A stretch of DNA of 64,000 bases, from positions 1 to 64,000 of the forward strand of contig NZ_JADJNN010000035.1 in assembly GCF_016714285.1 (NCBI RefSeq). Reading direction: 5' to 3'. The DNA is from Nannocystis sp. (GTDB lineage Bacteria; Myxococcota_A; Polyangia; Nannocystales; Nannocystaceae). The notes beneath the pieces were generated by a model, which searched no databases, had not been told where the DNA came from, and saw only the letters and a program-made list of their open reading frames with translations. Within the stretch, counting starts at the first letter, position 1. Each line of letters opens with the position of its first letter. This document shows positions 1 to 11,177 of this stretch, in pieces. The translations under genes were made by a program, and so were the position numbers.

Positions 1-716
1 GAGCTCCCGGGCGACGACGCGGGCGGTGGTCTCCGCCGAGTCGACCAGGGTCAGACGCGGGCCGACGGCGGCGGAGATCGCCGCCCGCAGCACGGGGAAG
101 TGGGTGCAGCCGAGGACCAGGCAATCTGCGTCGGGGTGCTCGCGCAGGACCCCGTCGAGGTAGCGGTGGGCGATCGCCTCGACGATCGGCCCGCTCACCC
201 AGCCCTCCTCGGCCAGGGCCACGAACAAGGGGCAGGCCGTCTGGACCACGCGGGCGTCGCCGCGGCGGGCCCGGATGGCCCGCTCGTAGGCGCCGCCGCG
301 GACGGTGCCCTCGGTCGCCAGGACGACGATCTCCCCCGAGCGCGACGCGAGGCAGGCGGCCTCGGCACCTGGCTCGACCACGCCGATCACGGGTAGGGGG
401 TGAAACACCTCGCTCAGGTGCTCGAGCGCGACGGCCGAGGCGGTGTTGCAGGCGATCACCAGCAGCTTGACGCCGCGGTCCACCAGGACCCGCGCGGCCT
501 GCTCGGCGTAGCGGACCACGGTGCCGGCGCTCTTGCTGCCGTAGGGCAGACGGGCGGTGTCGCCGAGGTAGAGCAGCGGCTCGTCGGGCAGCCGCTCCCG
601 CAGGGCCCGCAACACGGTCAGGCCGCCGACGCCGGAGTCGAACACGCCGATCGGGGCCGCAGCGCCCACCGCGGGCCGGGCCGCGTGCGGGGCCGCATGG
701 GAGGAGCTCGCCGCCA

Positions 717-717
<1 letters not shown>
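1..717 (-). CDS. murI: Glutamate racemase (3' end outside window)
   Basis: Interconverts L- and D-glutamate in the cytoplasm to supply D-Glu for peptidoglycan. The 239 visible residues carry the family hallmarks: the N-terminal GVFDSGVGG loop, LGDTARLPYG, the first catalytic cysteine in ACNTAS (Cys90) and the second in GCTHFP (Cys204, followed by His206). About 30 residues are missing at the C-terminus compared with the usual length of about 265. An alanine-rich stretch of about 20 residues precedes the conserved core, so translation could also begin slightly later. The ATG overlaps the TGA of the upstream acyl-CoA dehydrogenase (TGATG), suggesting translational coupling at the tail of the ccm operon. 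Confidence 0.95.
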
Positions 718-1862
<1,145 letters not shown>

Positions 1863-1875
1863 GTCCCGCGGGATA

Positions 1876-2091
1876 TCACGGGGCTGGCGGCTTGTCAGCG
1901 GGGTCCCCCGCGGTTGGGGCGGCAGCGCCGGCGCCCTCGGCCTCGCGGGCCCCGCGACGGGCGGCACGGCGGCGGGCGTCGGCCTCGCGATCGGCGCTGG
2001 CGACCTCCGCCGCGCGACCTCCGAGGATGTAGCCGATCAGCAGGCCGAGGCAGAGGACGCCCGGGATGTAGAGGAAGTGGCCGAGGGTCAC
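1876..2091 (-). CDS. Small single-span membrane protein in ccm operon
   Basis: A 71-residue protein of unknown function, starting at a GTG 21 bp after the CcmD-like gene. Residues 5-24 form one hydrophobic segment ([20 protein letters not shown]). A charged Arg/Ala/Glu-rich helix and a Pro-rich tail follow. Size, topology and position between the ccmD-like gene and the acyl-CoA dehydrogenase suggest an accessory peptide of the haem-export complex, but no family-specific motif is visible. It is too short to be safe on coding statistics alone. The main support is its tight packing in the operon. Confidence 0.55.
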   Translation of the reverse strand: MTLGHFLYIPGVLCLGLLIGYILGGRAAEVASADREADARRRAARRGAREAEGAGAAAPTAGDPADKPPAP

Positions 2092-2112
2092 GGGGCTGCC
2101 TGTCGGGGACCC

Positions 2113-2391
2113 TCAGCGGGCGCGCTGGTCGAGGCGGCGCTGGAGGTCGTTCATGTCGGCGCGGAGCCGCGCGGAGCGGCGCCACAGGAAGATGCCATAG
2201 CCGGCGAACAGGGCCCACAGCACGCCGTAGGCGAGGACGATGTGCTGGTAGTCGCGGGCCGTCTTGTCGGCGGCGACGCCCTCGAGCTCGCGCAGCTTCT
2301 CCTTGTCGGCGAGGCTGCGCCCGACGGCGGGGCCATACGCTGGATCTGGCGGCGGGGTCGCGGTGGATGCTGGGGGGGTGACTTCGTCCAT
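2113..2391 (-). CDS. ccmD: CcmD-like small membrane protein
   Basis: A 92-residue protein directly downstream of ccmC. A Pro-rich N-terminus leads into a charged helix, one membrane span (about residues 53-69, LAYGVLWALFAGYGIFLWRR) and a basic coiled-coil-like end (RRSARLRADMNDLQRRL). This matches the layout of CcmD, the small subunit that helps release holo-CcmE from CcmABC. The family is too short and variable for a firm assignment from motifs. I chose the ATG at 2391 because an AAGGA stands about 5 nt before it. The longer reading from 2460 would overlap the end of ccmC by 44 nt. Confidence 0.7.
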   Translation of the reverse strand: MDEVTPPASTATPPPDPAYGPAVGRSLADKEKLRELEGVAADKTARDYQHIVLAYGVLWALFAGYGIFLWRRSARLRADMNDLQRRLDQRAR

Positions 2392-2416
2392 GGCTTCCTT
2401 GTCGAGCTCTGGGGTC

Positions 2417-3085
2417 CTAAAGGTTGTCGTCGAGGCGGACCCAGGCGGCGTCGAGCTCATCGGCGAGGACCAGCTGGCGGGTGCGCAAGCCGAACAGGGC
2501 GAGGGTGCAGAGCGCCAGGGCGATCAGGCCGGGCCAGAAGGTGGCCCACATCTCGGGCGGCAGCGAGGCGACCACGCCGGTGCTCGGGTGCATGGTCTTC
2601 CACAGCTTCACCGCGTAGTAAATGATCGGCACGTTGACGGCGCCGAAGATCGCCAGGGCCGCGGCCAGGCGATCGGAGCTGCGCGGGCCGTAGTGGCGCA
2701 GCAGCAGGTAGGCGGCGATCACCAGCCACAGCAGCGCGGTGGTCACCTGGCGGGCGTCGCCGGTCCAGGGGGTGCCCCAGGTGGCGCTGCCCCAGATCGG
2801 CCCGGTGAGCAGCACGCCCAGGCCGGTGACGAAGCCGAGCTCGGCCGCGGCGAGGGCGACCGCGCCGGCGACCGCCGAGCGGCGACGCAGCTGCACCCCG
2901 GCCGCGACGCCGCAGATCACGGCCATGAGCATGCACAGCCAGCCCATCGGCACGTGGAAGAAGAAGATCTTGAAGGCGGTGCCCATCTGCCGCTCGATCG
3001 GGGTCTCGAGGAACACGCGATGCACGCTGTAGACCAGCAGCGGCATGGCGGCGAGGAGGCACAGGTCGGGCAAGATCTTGCGCAT
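2417..3085 (-). CDS. ccmC: Haem exporter/handling protein CcmC
   Basis: Polytopic inner-membrane protein that presents haem to CcmE with the CcmAB transporter. Six predicted spans over 222 residues. The family's periplasmic Trp-rich signature is present as WGSATWGTPWTGDAR, although the usual WDxR aromatic is replaced in the last part (WTGDAR). Conserved FHVPMGW and PEMW segments contain the candidate axial histidine and hydrophobic platform. The ATG at 3085 lies 10 nt after the ccmB stop. The upstream in-frame extension to 3142 overlaps ccmB and holds a degenerate copy of the dispersed CTGTCC palindrome. The order ccmA-B-C-D is canonical. Confidence 0.93.
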   Translation of the reverse strand: MRKILPDLCLLAAMPLLVYSVHRVFLETPIERQMGTAFKIFFFHVPMGWLCMLMAVICGVAAGVQLRRRSAVAGAVALAAAELGFVTGLGVLLTGPIWGSATWGTPWTGDARQVTTALLWLVIAAYLLLRHYGPRSSDRLAAALAIFGAVNVPIIYYAVKLWKTMHPSTGVVASLPPEMWATFWPGLIALALCTLALFGLRTRQLVLADELDAAWVRLDDNL

Positions 3086-3095
3086 GGCGGGCGTC

Positions 3096-3842
3096 TCAGG
3101 GAGCTGGCTTTCGGGACAGGTTGCGATCACGGGGCCGATCACGGGGCCGATGGGCCACGCCGGCGCCGACCAGCACGGTCTCGAACAGGAGGGCGGCGAG
3201 GGCGAAGAGGATGAGGTCGAGGGCGGCCATCTGCCCGAGGAAGCCGGGCAGGTCGGGGTGGCGGTCGAGCAGCGCGCGGGTGGTGGCCAGCGCGTAGAGC
3301 AGGATCGGGGTGGTCAGCGGGTAGAGGATGATGAACAGCAGGGTGTTCTTGCCGCCGCCGGTGGCCAGGCCCGCGGCGAACAGGGTGCCGACCGCGACGT
3401 AGCCGCCGCAGCCGAGCAGGACCAGCAGCGCGGTCTGACCGGGCTGCTCGGCGAACGCGGCCCCGCCGGGGAACATCAGCCACAGGCCGGGCACCAGCAC
3501 CAGGCAGCAGAGCATGAGCACTAGCAGGCACAGCGCCGCCTTGGCGAGATAGATCGCCAGGCGCTCGACCGGCGCGGCGAGCAGAGCCCGCAGGGTGTCG
3601 GCCTCGCGCTCGCGGTCGAAGGCGCGGGTCAGGGTGAGCACGCCGACGAAGGCGATCGTGAGCCACAGCATCGCCGGCACCGCGGGCAGGCTGTGCTTGA
3701 CCGGAAGCGAGGCGAAGGACAGGTAGAACATCGCCAGCAGCACGAGCGTGAAGAAGCCGGCGCTGAGCAGCAGCTCGAAGTCGCGGAGCTCCTGACGCAG
3801 CTCGCTGCGCAGCAGGAGGACGGCCTGACGGACGACGCGCAT
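3096..3842 (-). CDS. ccmB: Haem exporter membrane subunit CcmB
   Basis: Membrane component of the CcmAB ABC complex needed to release haem-loaded CcmE. The 248-residue protein has six predicted membrane spans. It carries the family features RSELRQELRD at the cytoplasmic N-terminus, AFDREREADTLRALLAAPV in the first loop, and a Gly-rich penultimate region (LATGGGKNTLLFIILYPLTTP). I chose the ATG at 3842. A TTG at 3863 would overlap ccmA. The C-terminal tail is unusually Arg/Pro-rich (HRPRDRPRDRNLSRKPAP). It lies between ccmA and ccmC. Confidence 0.93.
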   Translation of the reverse strand: MRVVRQAVLLLRSELRQELRDFELLLSAGFFTLVLLAMFYLSFASLPVKHSLPAVPAMLWLTIAFVGVLTLTRAFDREREADTLRALLAAPVERLAIYLAKAALCLLVLMLCCLVLVPGLWLMFPGGAAFAEQPGQTALLVLLGCGGYVAVGTLFAAGLATGGGKNTLLFIILYPLTTPILLYALATTRALLDRHPDLPGFLGQMAALDLILFALAALLFETVLVGAGVAHRPRDRPRDRNLSRKPAP

Positions 3843-3856
3843 GCGGGTGGCCTGGT

Positions 3857-4642
3857 TTAGCAAAGGTCGGGCGCGGGCGACACCGGGTCGTCCGGGCCCG
3901 CCTGCCAGATCGCGGCGGCGCTGCGACGGAACTCCGCGCGGTCACCCTCATGGGCAGCGCTGCGGACCAGGGCACCGCGCTCGAGCAGGACCACGCGGTC
4001 GCAGATCGCCAGCAGAGTGTCGAAGTCGTGCGAGCTCAGCAAGATCGCGGCGCCGCGGGCCCGCTCGGCCAGCAACACCTGCGCCAGCTGCTCGCGGCCG
4101 CGGGCGTCGAGCGCCGTGAACGGCTCGTCGAGCAGCAGGAGCTCGGGCCGGCCGGCCAGGGCCCGGGCCAGCGCGACCCGCTGGGCCATGCCGCGTGAGT
4201 GGGTCGCGAGCGGACGGTCGAGGACGGCGAGCGGCAGACCCAGCGCGAGCAGCACCTCGTCGGCGGGGCGCGTCGTCAGGCCGCAGGCGCGGCGCAGGTC
4301 GGCGAACAGGGCCAGGTTCTCGCGCGCGCTGAGGCCGGCGTACAGCTGCGGTGCGTGGGCCACGTAGGCGAGGCGGGCCCGGGCGGCGGCGTCGACCTCG
4401 TCGGCGGGGCTGCCGAACAGGTGGCGCTCGCCGGCGTCGGGCTGCAGCAGGCCGGCGAGGATCGAGAAGAGGGTCGTCTTGCCGGCCCCGTTGGCGCCGA
4501 CCAGGCCGACGATCGTGCCGGCGGGGAGCTCGAGGTCGACGCTGCGCAGCACGACCTGACGGCCGAAGCGCTGGGCCACGCCCGTCAGCGCTGCGACCGG
4601 CGCGGGCTGCTCTGCGTCGGGCCGCAGGGCCGCGGCGCTCAT
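3857..4642 (-). CDS. ccmA: Haem exporter ATP-binding protein CcmA
   Basis: Cytoplasmic ATPase of the CcmABCD complex, whose hydrolysis releases holo-CcmE. Over 261 residues it shows Walker A (GANGAGKTT), the ABC signature as HSRGMAQRVALARAL, Walker B LLLLDEP and the H-loop SSHD. Its length is slightly above the family norm (about 210-240) because of an N-terminal extension and a Pro/Asp-rich C-terminal tail. The ATG overlaps the stop of the upstream 683-residue membrane protein (ATGA), which ties that unknown gene to the ccm unit by translational coupling. Confidence 0.94.
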   Translation of the reverse strand: MSAAALRPDAEQPAPVAALTGVAQRFGRQVVLRSVDLELPAGTIVGLVGANGAGKTTLFSILAGLLQPDAGERHLFGSPADEVDAAARARLAYVAHAPQLYAGLSARENLALFADLRRACGLTTRPADEVLLALGLPLAVLDRPLATHSRGMAQRVALARALAGRPELLLLDEPFTALDARGREQLAQVLLAERARGAAILLSSHDFDTLLAICDRVVLLERGALVRSAAHEGDRAEFRRSAAAIWQAGPDDPVSPAPDLC

Positions 4643-6690
4643 GGCTTGCGATCCCAGGCGGCGCCGACGTCGACGTGGGCCTTGCCGGTCGGCGCGGGTG
4701 CCAATGCGTCGAGCTGGCGAAACACCTGGTCGAGCGCCGCGATCACGCGCTCGCGATCGCGGTCTGACCTGTCACTGGCTGCGCTGGCCGACTCGAGGCG
4801 GTCGAGCTGACGCAGCAGCGCGTCGCGACGGCTACGCAGCCGCTGCAGCAGGCTGGCGCGCGGGCTCATCACCGCGGCGAGGACGGTGCCGAGGGCGATC
4901 AGCAGGCCGAGCGCGAGGCCGAGGTGACGGAAGGTCCGCGGGGTGGTGACGAGGCCGTCGATCTCGAGGTCGTAGCGGGCGCCGGCCGCCAGCGGGCCGA
5001 GCTCGTAGAGGTCGAACTCCATCGGCGCCTGGCCCTCCTGATGCGGCGGGCGCACCGGGCCGCTCTGCGCCCCCTTCCTCACCTTGAGCTCCGGCGTGAC
5101 CACGACGCGGCCGCTGGCGATCGGGAAGGGCGAGCTCCAGCGCAGGGCCAGCGCGCCGTGGTGCGGCATGAGGTAGGCGATCGAGAGGTCGACCACCTCA
5201 CCGGGCGGGAGCGGCTCGCCGAGGGTCGCGAAGGGCGCCCCTTCCTTGTGCTCGAGCTCGACGGTGGCGCGGTCGAGCACGACCATGCCGGTGGCCTCGG
5301 CCGGAGCGCTGATGCGAAGCGGCCCCGCGGAGGCGGCGGGCCAGAAGGCCTTGTCGCCCTCGACCATCGCCTGGTGGAGCTGGACCACGCGGGCCTCGTC
5401 GTTCTCCAGCGCCTCGACGCCGAACTGCACGGCGCTGCGGACCTTGCTGACGTCGCTGGTGGTCGGGAACACCCGCAGCTCGAGCGTCACGCCCATGCGA
5501 TCGTTCATCTGGAACAGGCGCGAGCGGAACGGGGCGCCGCTGTAGGGCACCTCGACCTGGTAGAGGCTGTCGTCGACGACGGCGATGTCGTCGACGCGGG
5601 CGACCCCATCGGGACCCGAAGTCCCGGCGAAGCGCTGACGCGTGCCAGTGACGTCGAGGCGGACCACCACGACCTCGGCGTCGGCGATCGGGCGATCGTC
5701 GGGTCCGAAGATCGTCGCGCGCACCGTGCCGGGGGCGATGGTCGGCACCGCGCGCGGGGTCTGGAGCGGACGCCGCTCGGCCTCGACGGGGCCAGATGCT
5801 GCTCCGGCGCCGATCACCGCCAGCACCACCGCGAGGCCGTGCGTCTGGCCCTCGAGGCTGAAAGGCTCGGAGCGCTTCTTCTCACCGGCGAGCGTGGCCT
5901 CGGCGATGAGCTTGGTGCCGGGCGGGAGATCGCCGAGGTCGGCGAAGCGGGCCGCGCCGCGGGCGTCGCTCTCGGCCGTGCGCCGCTCGAGCGGCGCGTC
6001 TGGGCCACCAGCGACGGGACCCGGCTTGGCCAGCTCGAGCGTGACCTCGACGCCGACGAAGGGCCGACCACCCGCGAGATCGAGGGTGCCGACCACCACC
6101 GAGCCCGGCGCCTGGCCCGGGTTGGGGAAGGCGGTGCCCGGCATCGGCACGTCCGCGGGCGCTGGCGCCGGCTCGCTCGTCGGCCCCACGCCAGCTGGCG
6201 GTGCAGATGCCGATGATGAAGCGGCGCCCTGGACCAGCAACATGCGCACGCCGACGTTGGGGTCGAGCTTGACGGCCTGCGAGCGGACAACCTCGCCGCC
6301 GAAGTCGACGCTGGCCACCGCAGTGCCGCCGGCGTAGGCCTCGAGCTCGGCGAAGCTCGCCCGCCCCTGCTCGACGCTGACCGCCGTGCGCTTCTCCAGC
6401 TTGCCGCCGTCCAGGCTGCGCAGGTCGAGGGTGACGGTGAGGCCGACGCCCGGGTCGGCGAAGCCGCCGCGCAGCACCCGAACGACGATCGTGCCGGGCT
6501 CCGTCTGCGGGTCGACGCGCGGGATGCCGGACATCGCCCGCGGGTCCATCGCCGGCTGGCCCAAGCCCTGCGCCGCGCCCAAGCCCTGCGCCGCGCCCGG
6601 CCCCTGCGCCGCGCCCGGAGTGGCGAGCAGCAGGGCCGTCACCACGCCAGTGAGCGCCGCGACGCCACGACCTGACCTTTGAGACAGCAT
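4639..6690 (-). CDS. Large exported/membrane-anchored protein with Ig-like repeats, ccm operon
   Basis: A 683-residue protein of unknown function lying between the zinc-ribbon protein and ccmA, coupled to both by overlapping stop/start codons. A signal-like hydrophobic N-terminus (ALTGVVTALLLATPGAAQ) is followed by three GAAQG repeats. At least three beta-rich segments of the carboxypeptidase-regulatory/Ig-like type follow (patterns such as GTIVVRVLRGG, GSVVVGTLDLAGGRPFVGV, GTVRATIFGPDDRPIADAEV). A further beta domain, one C-terminal transmembrane helix (about residues 608-627, GLALGLLIALGTVLAAVM) and a short cytoplasmic coiled coil (LLQRLRSRRDALLRQLDRLE) end the protein. Most of it should therefore be periplasmic with the coiled coil inside. 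A role in haem or apocytochrome handling is inferred only from context. No CcmH/CcmI motif is visible. Confidence 0.75.
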   Translation of the reverse strand: MLSQRSGRGVAALTGVVTALLLATPGAAQGPGAAQGLGAAQGLGQPAMDPRAMSGIPRVDPQTEPGTIVVRVLRGGFADPGVGLTVTLDLRSLDGGKLEKRTAVSVEQGRASFAELEAYAGGTAVASVDFGGEVVRSQAVKLDPNVGVRMLLVQGAASSSASAPPAGVGPTSEPAPAPADVPMPGTAFPNPGQAPGSVVVGTLDLAGGRPFVGVEVTLELAKPGPVAGGPDAPLERRTAESDARGAARFADLGDLPPGTKLIAEATLAGEKKRSEPFSLEGQTHGLAVVLAVIGAGAASGPVEAERRPLQTPRAVPTIAPGTVRATIFGPDDRPIADAEVVVVRLDVTGTRQRFAGTSGPDGVARVDDIAVVDDSLYQVEVPYSGAPFRSRLFQMNDRMGVTLELRVFPTTSDVSKVRSAVQFGVEALENDEARVVQLHQAMVEGDKAFWPAASAGPLRISAPAEATGMVVLDRATVELEHKEGAPFATLGEPLPPGEVVDLSIAYLMPHHGALALRWSSPFPIASGRVVVTPELKVRKGAQSGPVRPPHQEGQAPMEFDLYELGPLAAGARYDLEIDGLVTTPRTFRHLGLALGLLIALGTVLAAVMSPRASLLQRLRSRRDALLRQLDRLESASAASDRSDRDRERVIAALDQVFRQLDALAPAPTGKAHVDVGAAWDRKP
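6561..6614 (-). repeat. 18-bp tandem repeat, three copies, in the Ig-like protein gene
   Basis: Three head-to-tail 18-bp units (CCAAGCCCTGCGCCGCGC on the plus strand; the third differs at two bases) encode the six-residue repeat GAAQG-L/P just after the signal peptide. Copy number can change by whole units without altering the frame. Confidence 0.85.
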
Positions 6691-7368
6691 CAAGAGTCAC
6701 CGCCGATCTCACCCGAACGCGCCGCCTGGGCCGGTCGCGCCGCCACCTGATCCTTGGCCATCGACGCGCCGCAGTGCTTGCAGAAGCGGGCGTCGAGATC
6801 GTTGGTGCGGCCGCAGACGCCGCAGATCCGGGTCGTCTCATCGAGCGGGCCGAGCACCACCGGCGCGAGCGTCGGGCCCTCCACGACGGGCTCCGGCGAC
6901 GCGGGCCCGACGCTCGCGCCGGCGGTGCTCGCCTTGCGGCGCTCGATCAGCAGCTTGGCCAGGTCGGGGTGCAAGCTGGCCCCGCCCTCGAGCGCGCGCA
7001 TCACCTCGATGGCGCGCAGGCGGTAGGTCGCGATCACGGTCTCGAAGTCGCCGGAGGACAGCTTGCCCATCCCATGATCAAACTCGAGCTCCTTGATCGC
7101 CCGCAGCAGGCGGCGCTTCTCGTCGCGCAGCTCGGCCTGGGTGAAGCTGCCCGGCGCCTGACCGACTTGGGCCATCCGCTCCGGCCGCGACAGCGCCCAC
7201 ACCATCGTATAGAGCTGGCCGAGCGCGTAGACCAGCGTGGCCGCCGCGACCGCGAGGGCGATCGTCGGCGCGTCGAGGCGGGCGCCGAACCCGAACACCA
7301 GCAGCCCGAGCACCAGCGCCGCCGTGACCAGCGTGCCGCCGGCCAGGACGATCACGCGTCGCCGCGGA

Positions 7369-7379
<11 letters not shown>
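6690..7379 (-). CDS. Membrane protein with C-terminal zinc ribbon, ccm operon
   Basis: A 229-residue protein with two N-terminal membrane spans (VIVLAGGTLVTAALVLGLLV and PTIALAVAAATLVYALGQLY). A helical segment, DEKRRLLRAIKELEFDHGMG followed by KLSSGDFETVIATYR, resembles the motif seen in CcmI-like cytochrome c biogenesis proteins. A four-cysteine zinc ribbon closes it (CGVCGRTNDLDARFCKHCG, about residues 186-204). It overlaps the ccmF stop by 11 nt and its own stop overlaps the next ATG. Comparable zinc-ribbon proteins occur in ccm clusters of bacteria that lack CcmH/I. I infer a structural or assembly role at the CcmF synthetase, on the cytoplasmic face because the ribbon follows an even number of spans. 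Confidence 0.8.
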
Positions 7380-9453
<2,074 letters not shown>

Positions 9454-9471
9454 CCGCTCCTCCGATCGAGA

Positions 9472-9903
9472 TTAACGCTTGCCCGGCGGCTTGCTCGGGT
9501 CGGCCGAGGCCTGCTCCTCGTACTTGGAGGGGCACTTCGCGGCCATCTCCTCCGACTCGAACACACCCGCCTTGAGCTCGCCCGTCAGCACCACCTCGCC
9601 GCCCTCGGCGAAGGTGTCGGGCACCATGTTGGTGAAGTGCACCGGCAGGCGCCGGCCCTCCTTCTCGACCTCAAAGGTGTAGTCGCCCGCGGCGCCGATG
9701 CGCTGCTTCACGGTGCCCGGCACGACCACGCCGTGGACCTTGACGACCCGCCCGCCGTAGCTGGCCTGGTTGTCGACGAATTTGTCGACGTACACGTACT
9801 CGAGTACGCCCTCGCTACCGCCGGCGCTGATCATGTAGAGCGCCGCCCCCGCGATAGCGAGGCCGAGGACCACCTGGGTTGTCACGGGGAGCGCCATCTT
9901 CAT
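9472..9903 (-). CDS. ccmE: Haem chaperone CcmE, CxxxY type
   Basis: Periplasmic OB-fold haem chaperone tethered by one N-terminal span (residues 8-26). Over 143 residues it has the expected beta-barrel pattern (YGGRVVKVHGVVVPGTV, YTFEVEKEGRRLPVHFTNMVPDTF, GEVVLTGEL). The covalent haem site is Cys124-Pro-Ser-Lys-Tyr128, so the classical HxxxY histidine is replaced by cysteine. This CxxxY variant is known from Desulfovibrio and archaeal system I relatives, where CcmH is absent, and none is seen here. The ATG overlaps the moaA TGA (ATGA). Confidence 0.94.
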   Translation of the reverse strand: MKMALPVTTQVVLGLAIAGAALYMISAGGSEGVLEYVYVDKFVDNQASYGGRVVKVHGVVVPGTVKQRIGAAGDYTFEVEKEGRRLPVHFTNMVPDTFAEGGEVVLTGELKAGVFESEEMAAKCPSKYEEQASADPSKPPGKR

Positions 9904-10985
9904 CCTCCGATGCTGATCATCGCCTTGTTGGGGCCACCGCGGCCGTCGCGGTGGAACTCGTGGCCGGCCTGCTTATGCCCGAGCACCGCCCGCACGCGCG
10001 CGGCGAGGAGGCCGGGGTCGTGAGGCCGCAGCGCGGAGCGTAGATCGCCCGTGTCGTCGCGCGCGAGACAATTGTGGAGCTGACCGGTCGCCGAGACGCG
10101 CAGGCGATTGCAGCTGGCGCAGAAATTCTCGGTCATCGCGGCGATGACGCCCACCAGGCGCCCGGCGTGCGGCCCGGCAGACACCCGCCAGTAGCTCGCA
10201 GGTCCGAGGCCCCGCACCCCCTCGCCAGCGTCGGCCAGCAGCGGCGCACCCGCGGCCTCGGCGACGCGAGCACGGATCTCCGACGCCGGCAGCAGCTCGC
10301 CCGGCACGAACAATCGCCCGCCCGACATCGGCATGACCTCGATGAAGCGCGGCACGTGACCCCGCTCCCACGCCCACAGCGCCAGCGCGCCGAGCTCGTC
10401 GTCGTTGAAGCCGCGGACCGCGACCGTGTTGATCTTCACGCCGACGAAGCCTGCGACCGCGGCCGCGTCGAGGCCCGCGAGCACCTCGGAGAGCTCGCCG
10501 CGGCGGGTGATCGCGGCGAAGCGATCGGCGCGCAGGCTGTCGATGCTGACCGTCAGGCCCGCCAACCCCGCCGCGCGCAGCGGCCCCGCGAGCTCACGCA
10601 GGCGCGAACCGTTGGTCGTCATCACCACCCGCAGCCGACCGCGCGCGCCGCGGATGTCCGAAAGGTCTGCCACCAGATCGACGAGCCCCTGACGCATGGT
10701 CGGCTCGCCGCCGGTCAGGCGCACCCGCTCCACGCCCCACGCCGCGAAGGCGCGGACCAGCAGGCCGAGCTCCTCGAGCGTCAGCAGCTCGGCGCGCGGC
10801 CGGTGCTCCACGCCCGCCTCCGGCATGCAGTAGGTGCAGCGATAGTTGCAACGGTCGGTCAGCGACAGCCGGAGGTACTGGACCCGGCGCGCCTGCGGGT
10901 CGACCAGCTCGCCCGCCGCCGCGACATGTACGGCCCCGGACCCGGCCGCGACCGGCCGCGTGCGACTGAGCTGAACGAGGGTCAT
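9900..10985 (-). CDS. moaA: GTP 3',8-cyclase MoaA (molybdenum cofactor)
   Basis: Radical-SAM enzyme catalysing the first step of molybdopterin synthesis from GTP. The N-terminal 4Fe-4S site is CNYRCTYC, followed by the SAM-binding RLTGGEPTMRQG and TTNGSRL. The C-terminal second cluster is ENFCASCNRLRVSATGQLHNCL, and the protein ends in Gly-Gly as required for MoaA activity. The 361-residue length is slightly above average. I place the start at the ATG giving MTLVQLSRTRP. The open frame extends far upstream but that part is antisense to the next gene. It is first in the overlapping ccm transcription unit, an unusual partner for ccmE. Confidence 0.95.
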   Translation of the reverse strand: MTLVQLSRTRPVAAGSGAVHVAAAGELVDPQARRVQYLRLSLTDRCNYRCTYCMPEAGVEHRPRAELLTLEELGLLVRAFAAWGVERVRLTGGEPTMRQGLVDLVADLSDIRGARGRLRVVMTTNGSRLRELAGPLRAAGLAGLTVSIDSLRADRFAAITRRGELSEVLAGLDAAAVAGFVGVKINTVAVRGFNDDELGALALWAWERGHVPRFIEVMPMSGGRLFVPGELLPASEIRARVAEAAGAPLLADAGEGVRGLGPASYWRVSAGPHAGRLVGVIAAMTENFCASCNRLRVSATGQLHNCLARDDTGDLRSALRPHDPGLLAARVRAVLGHKQAGHEFHRDGRGGPNKAMISIGG

Positions 10986-11177
10986 GGCGGCGAAAACGGC
11001 TCCGGGAGCGCGAAGGTTACCAAAGGTCAGCTTTGCTGTCGCGGGCGCAGGCTCTCTAGCACAGGGTGCGCCCGCCCCGGTGCGGCAAAACACCACGTCG
11101 TGTTCCAACACGGCGCGACCGTGCCGCATGACAACCCGGGGACAAAAGCGTGGAATGATCCTTGCGATGGAGGCCTC

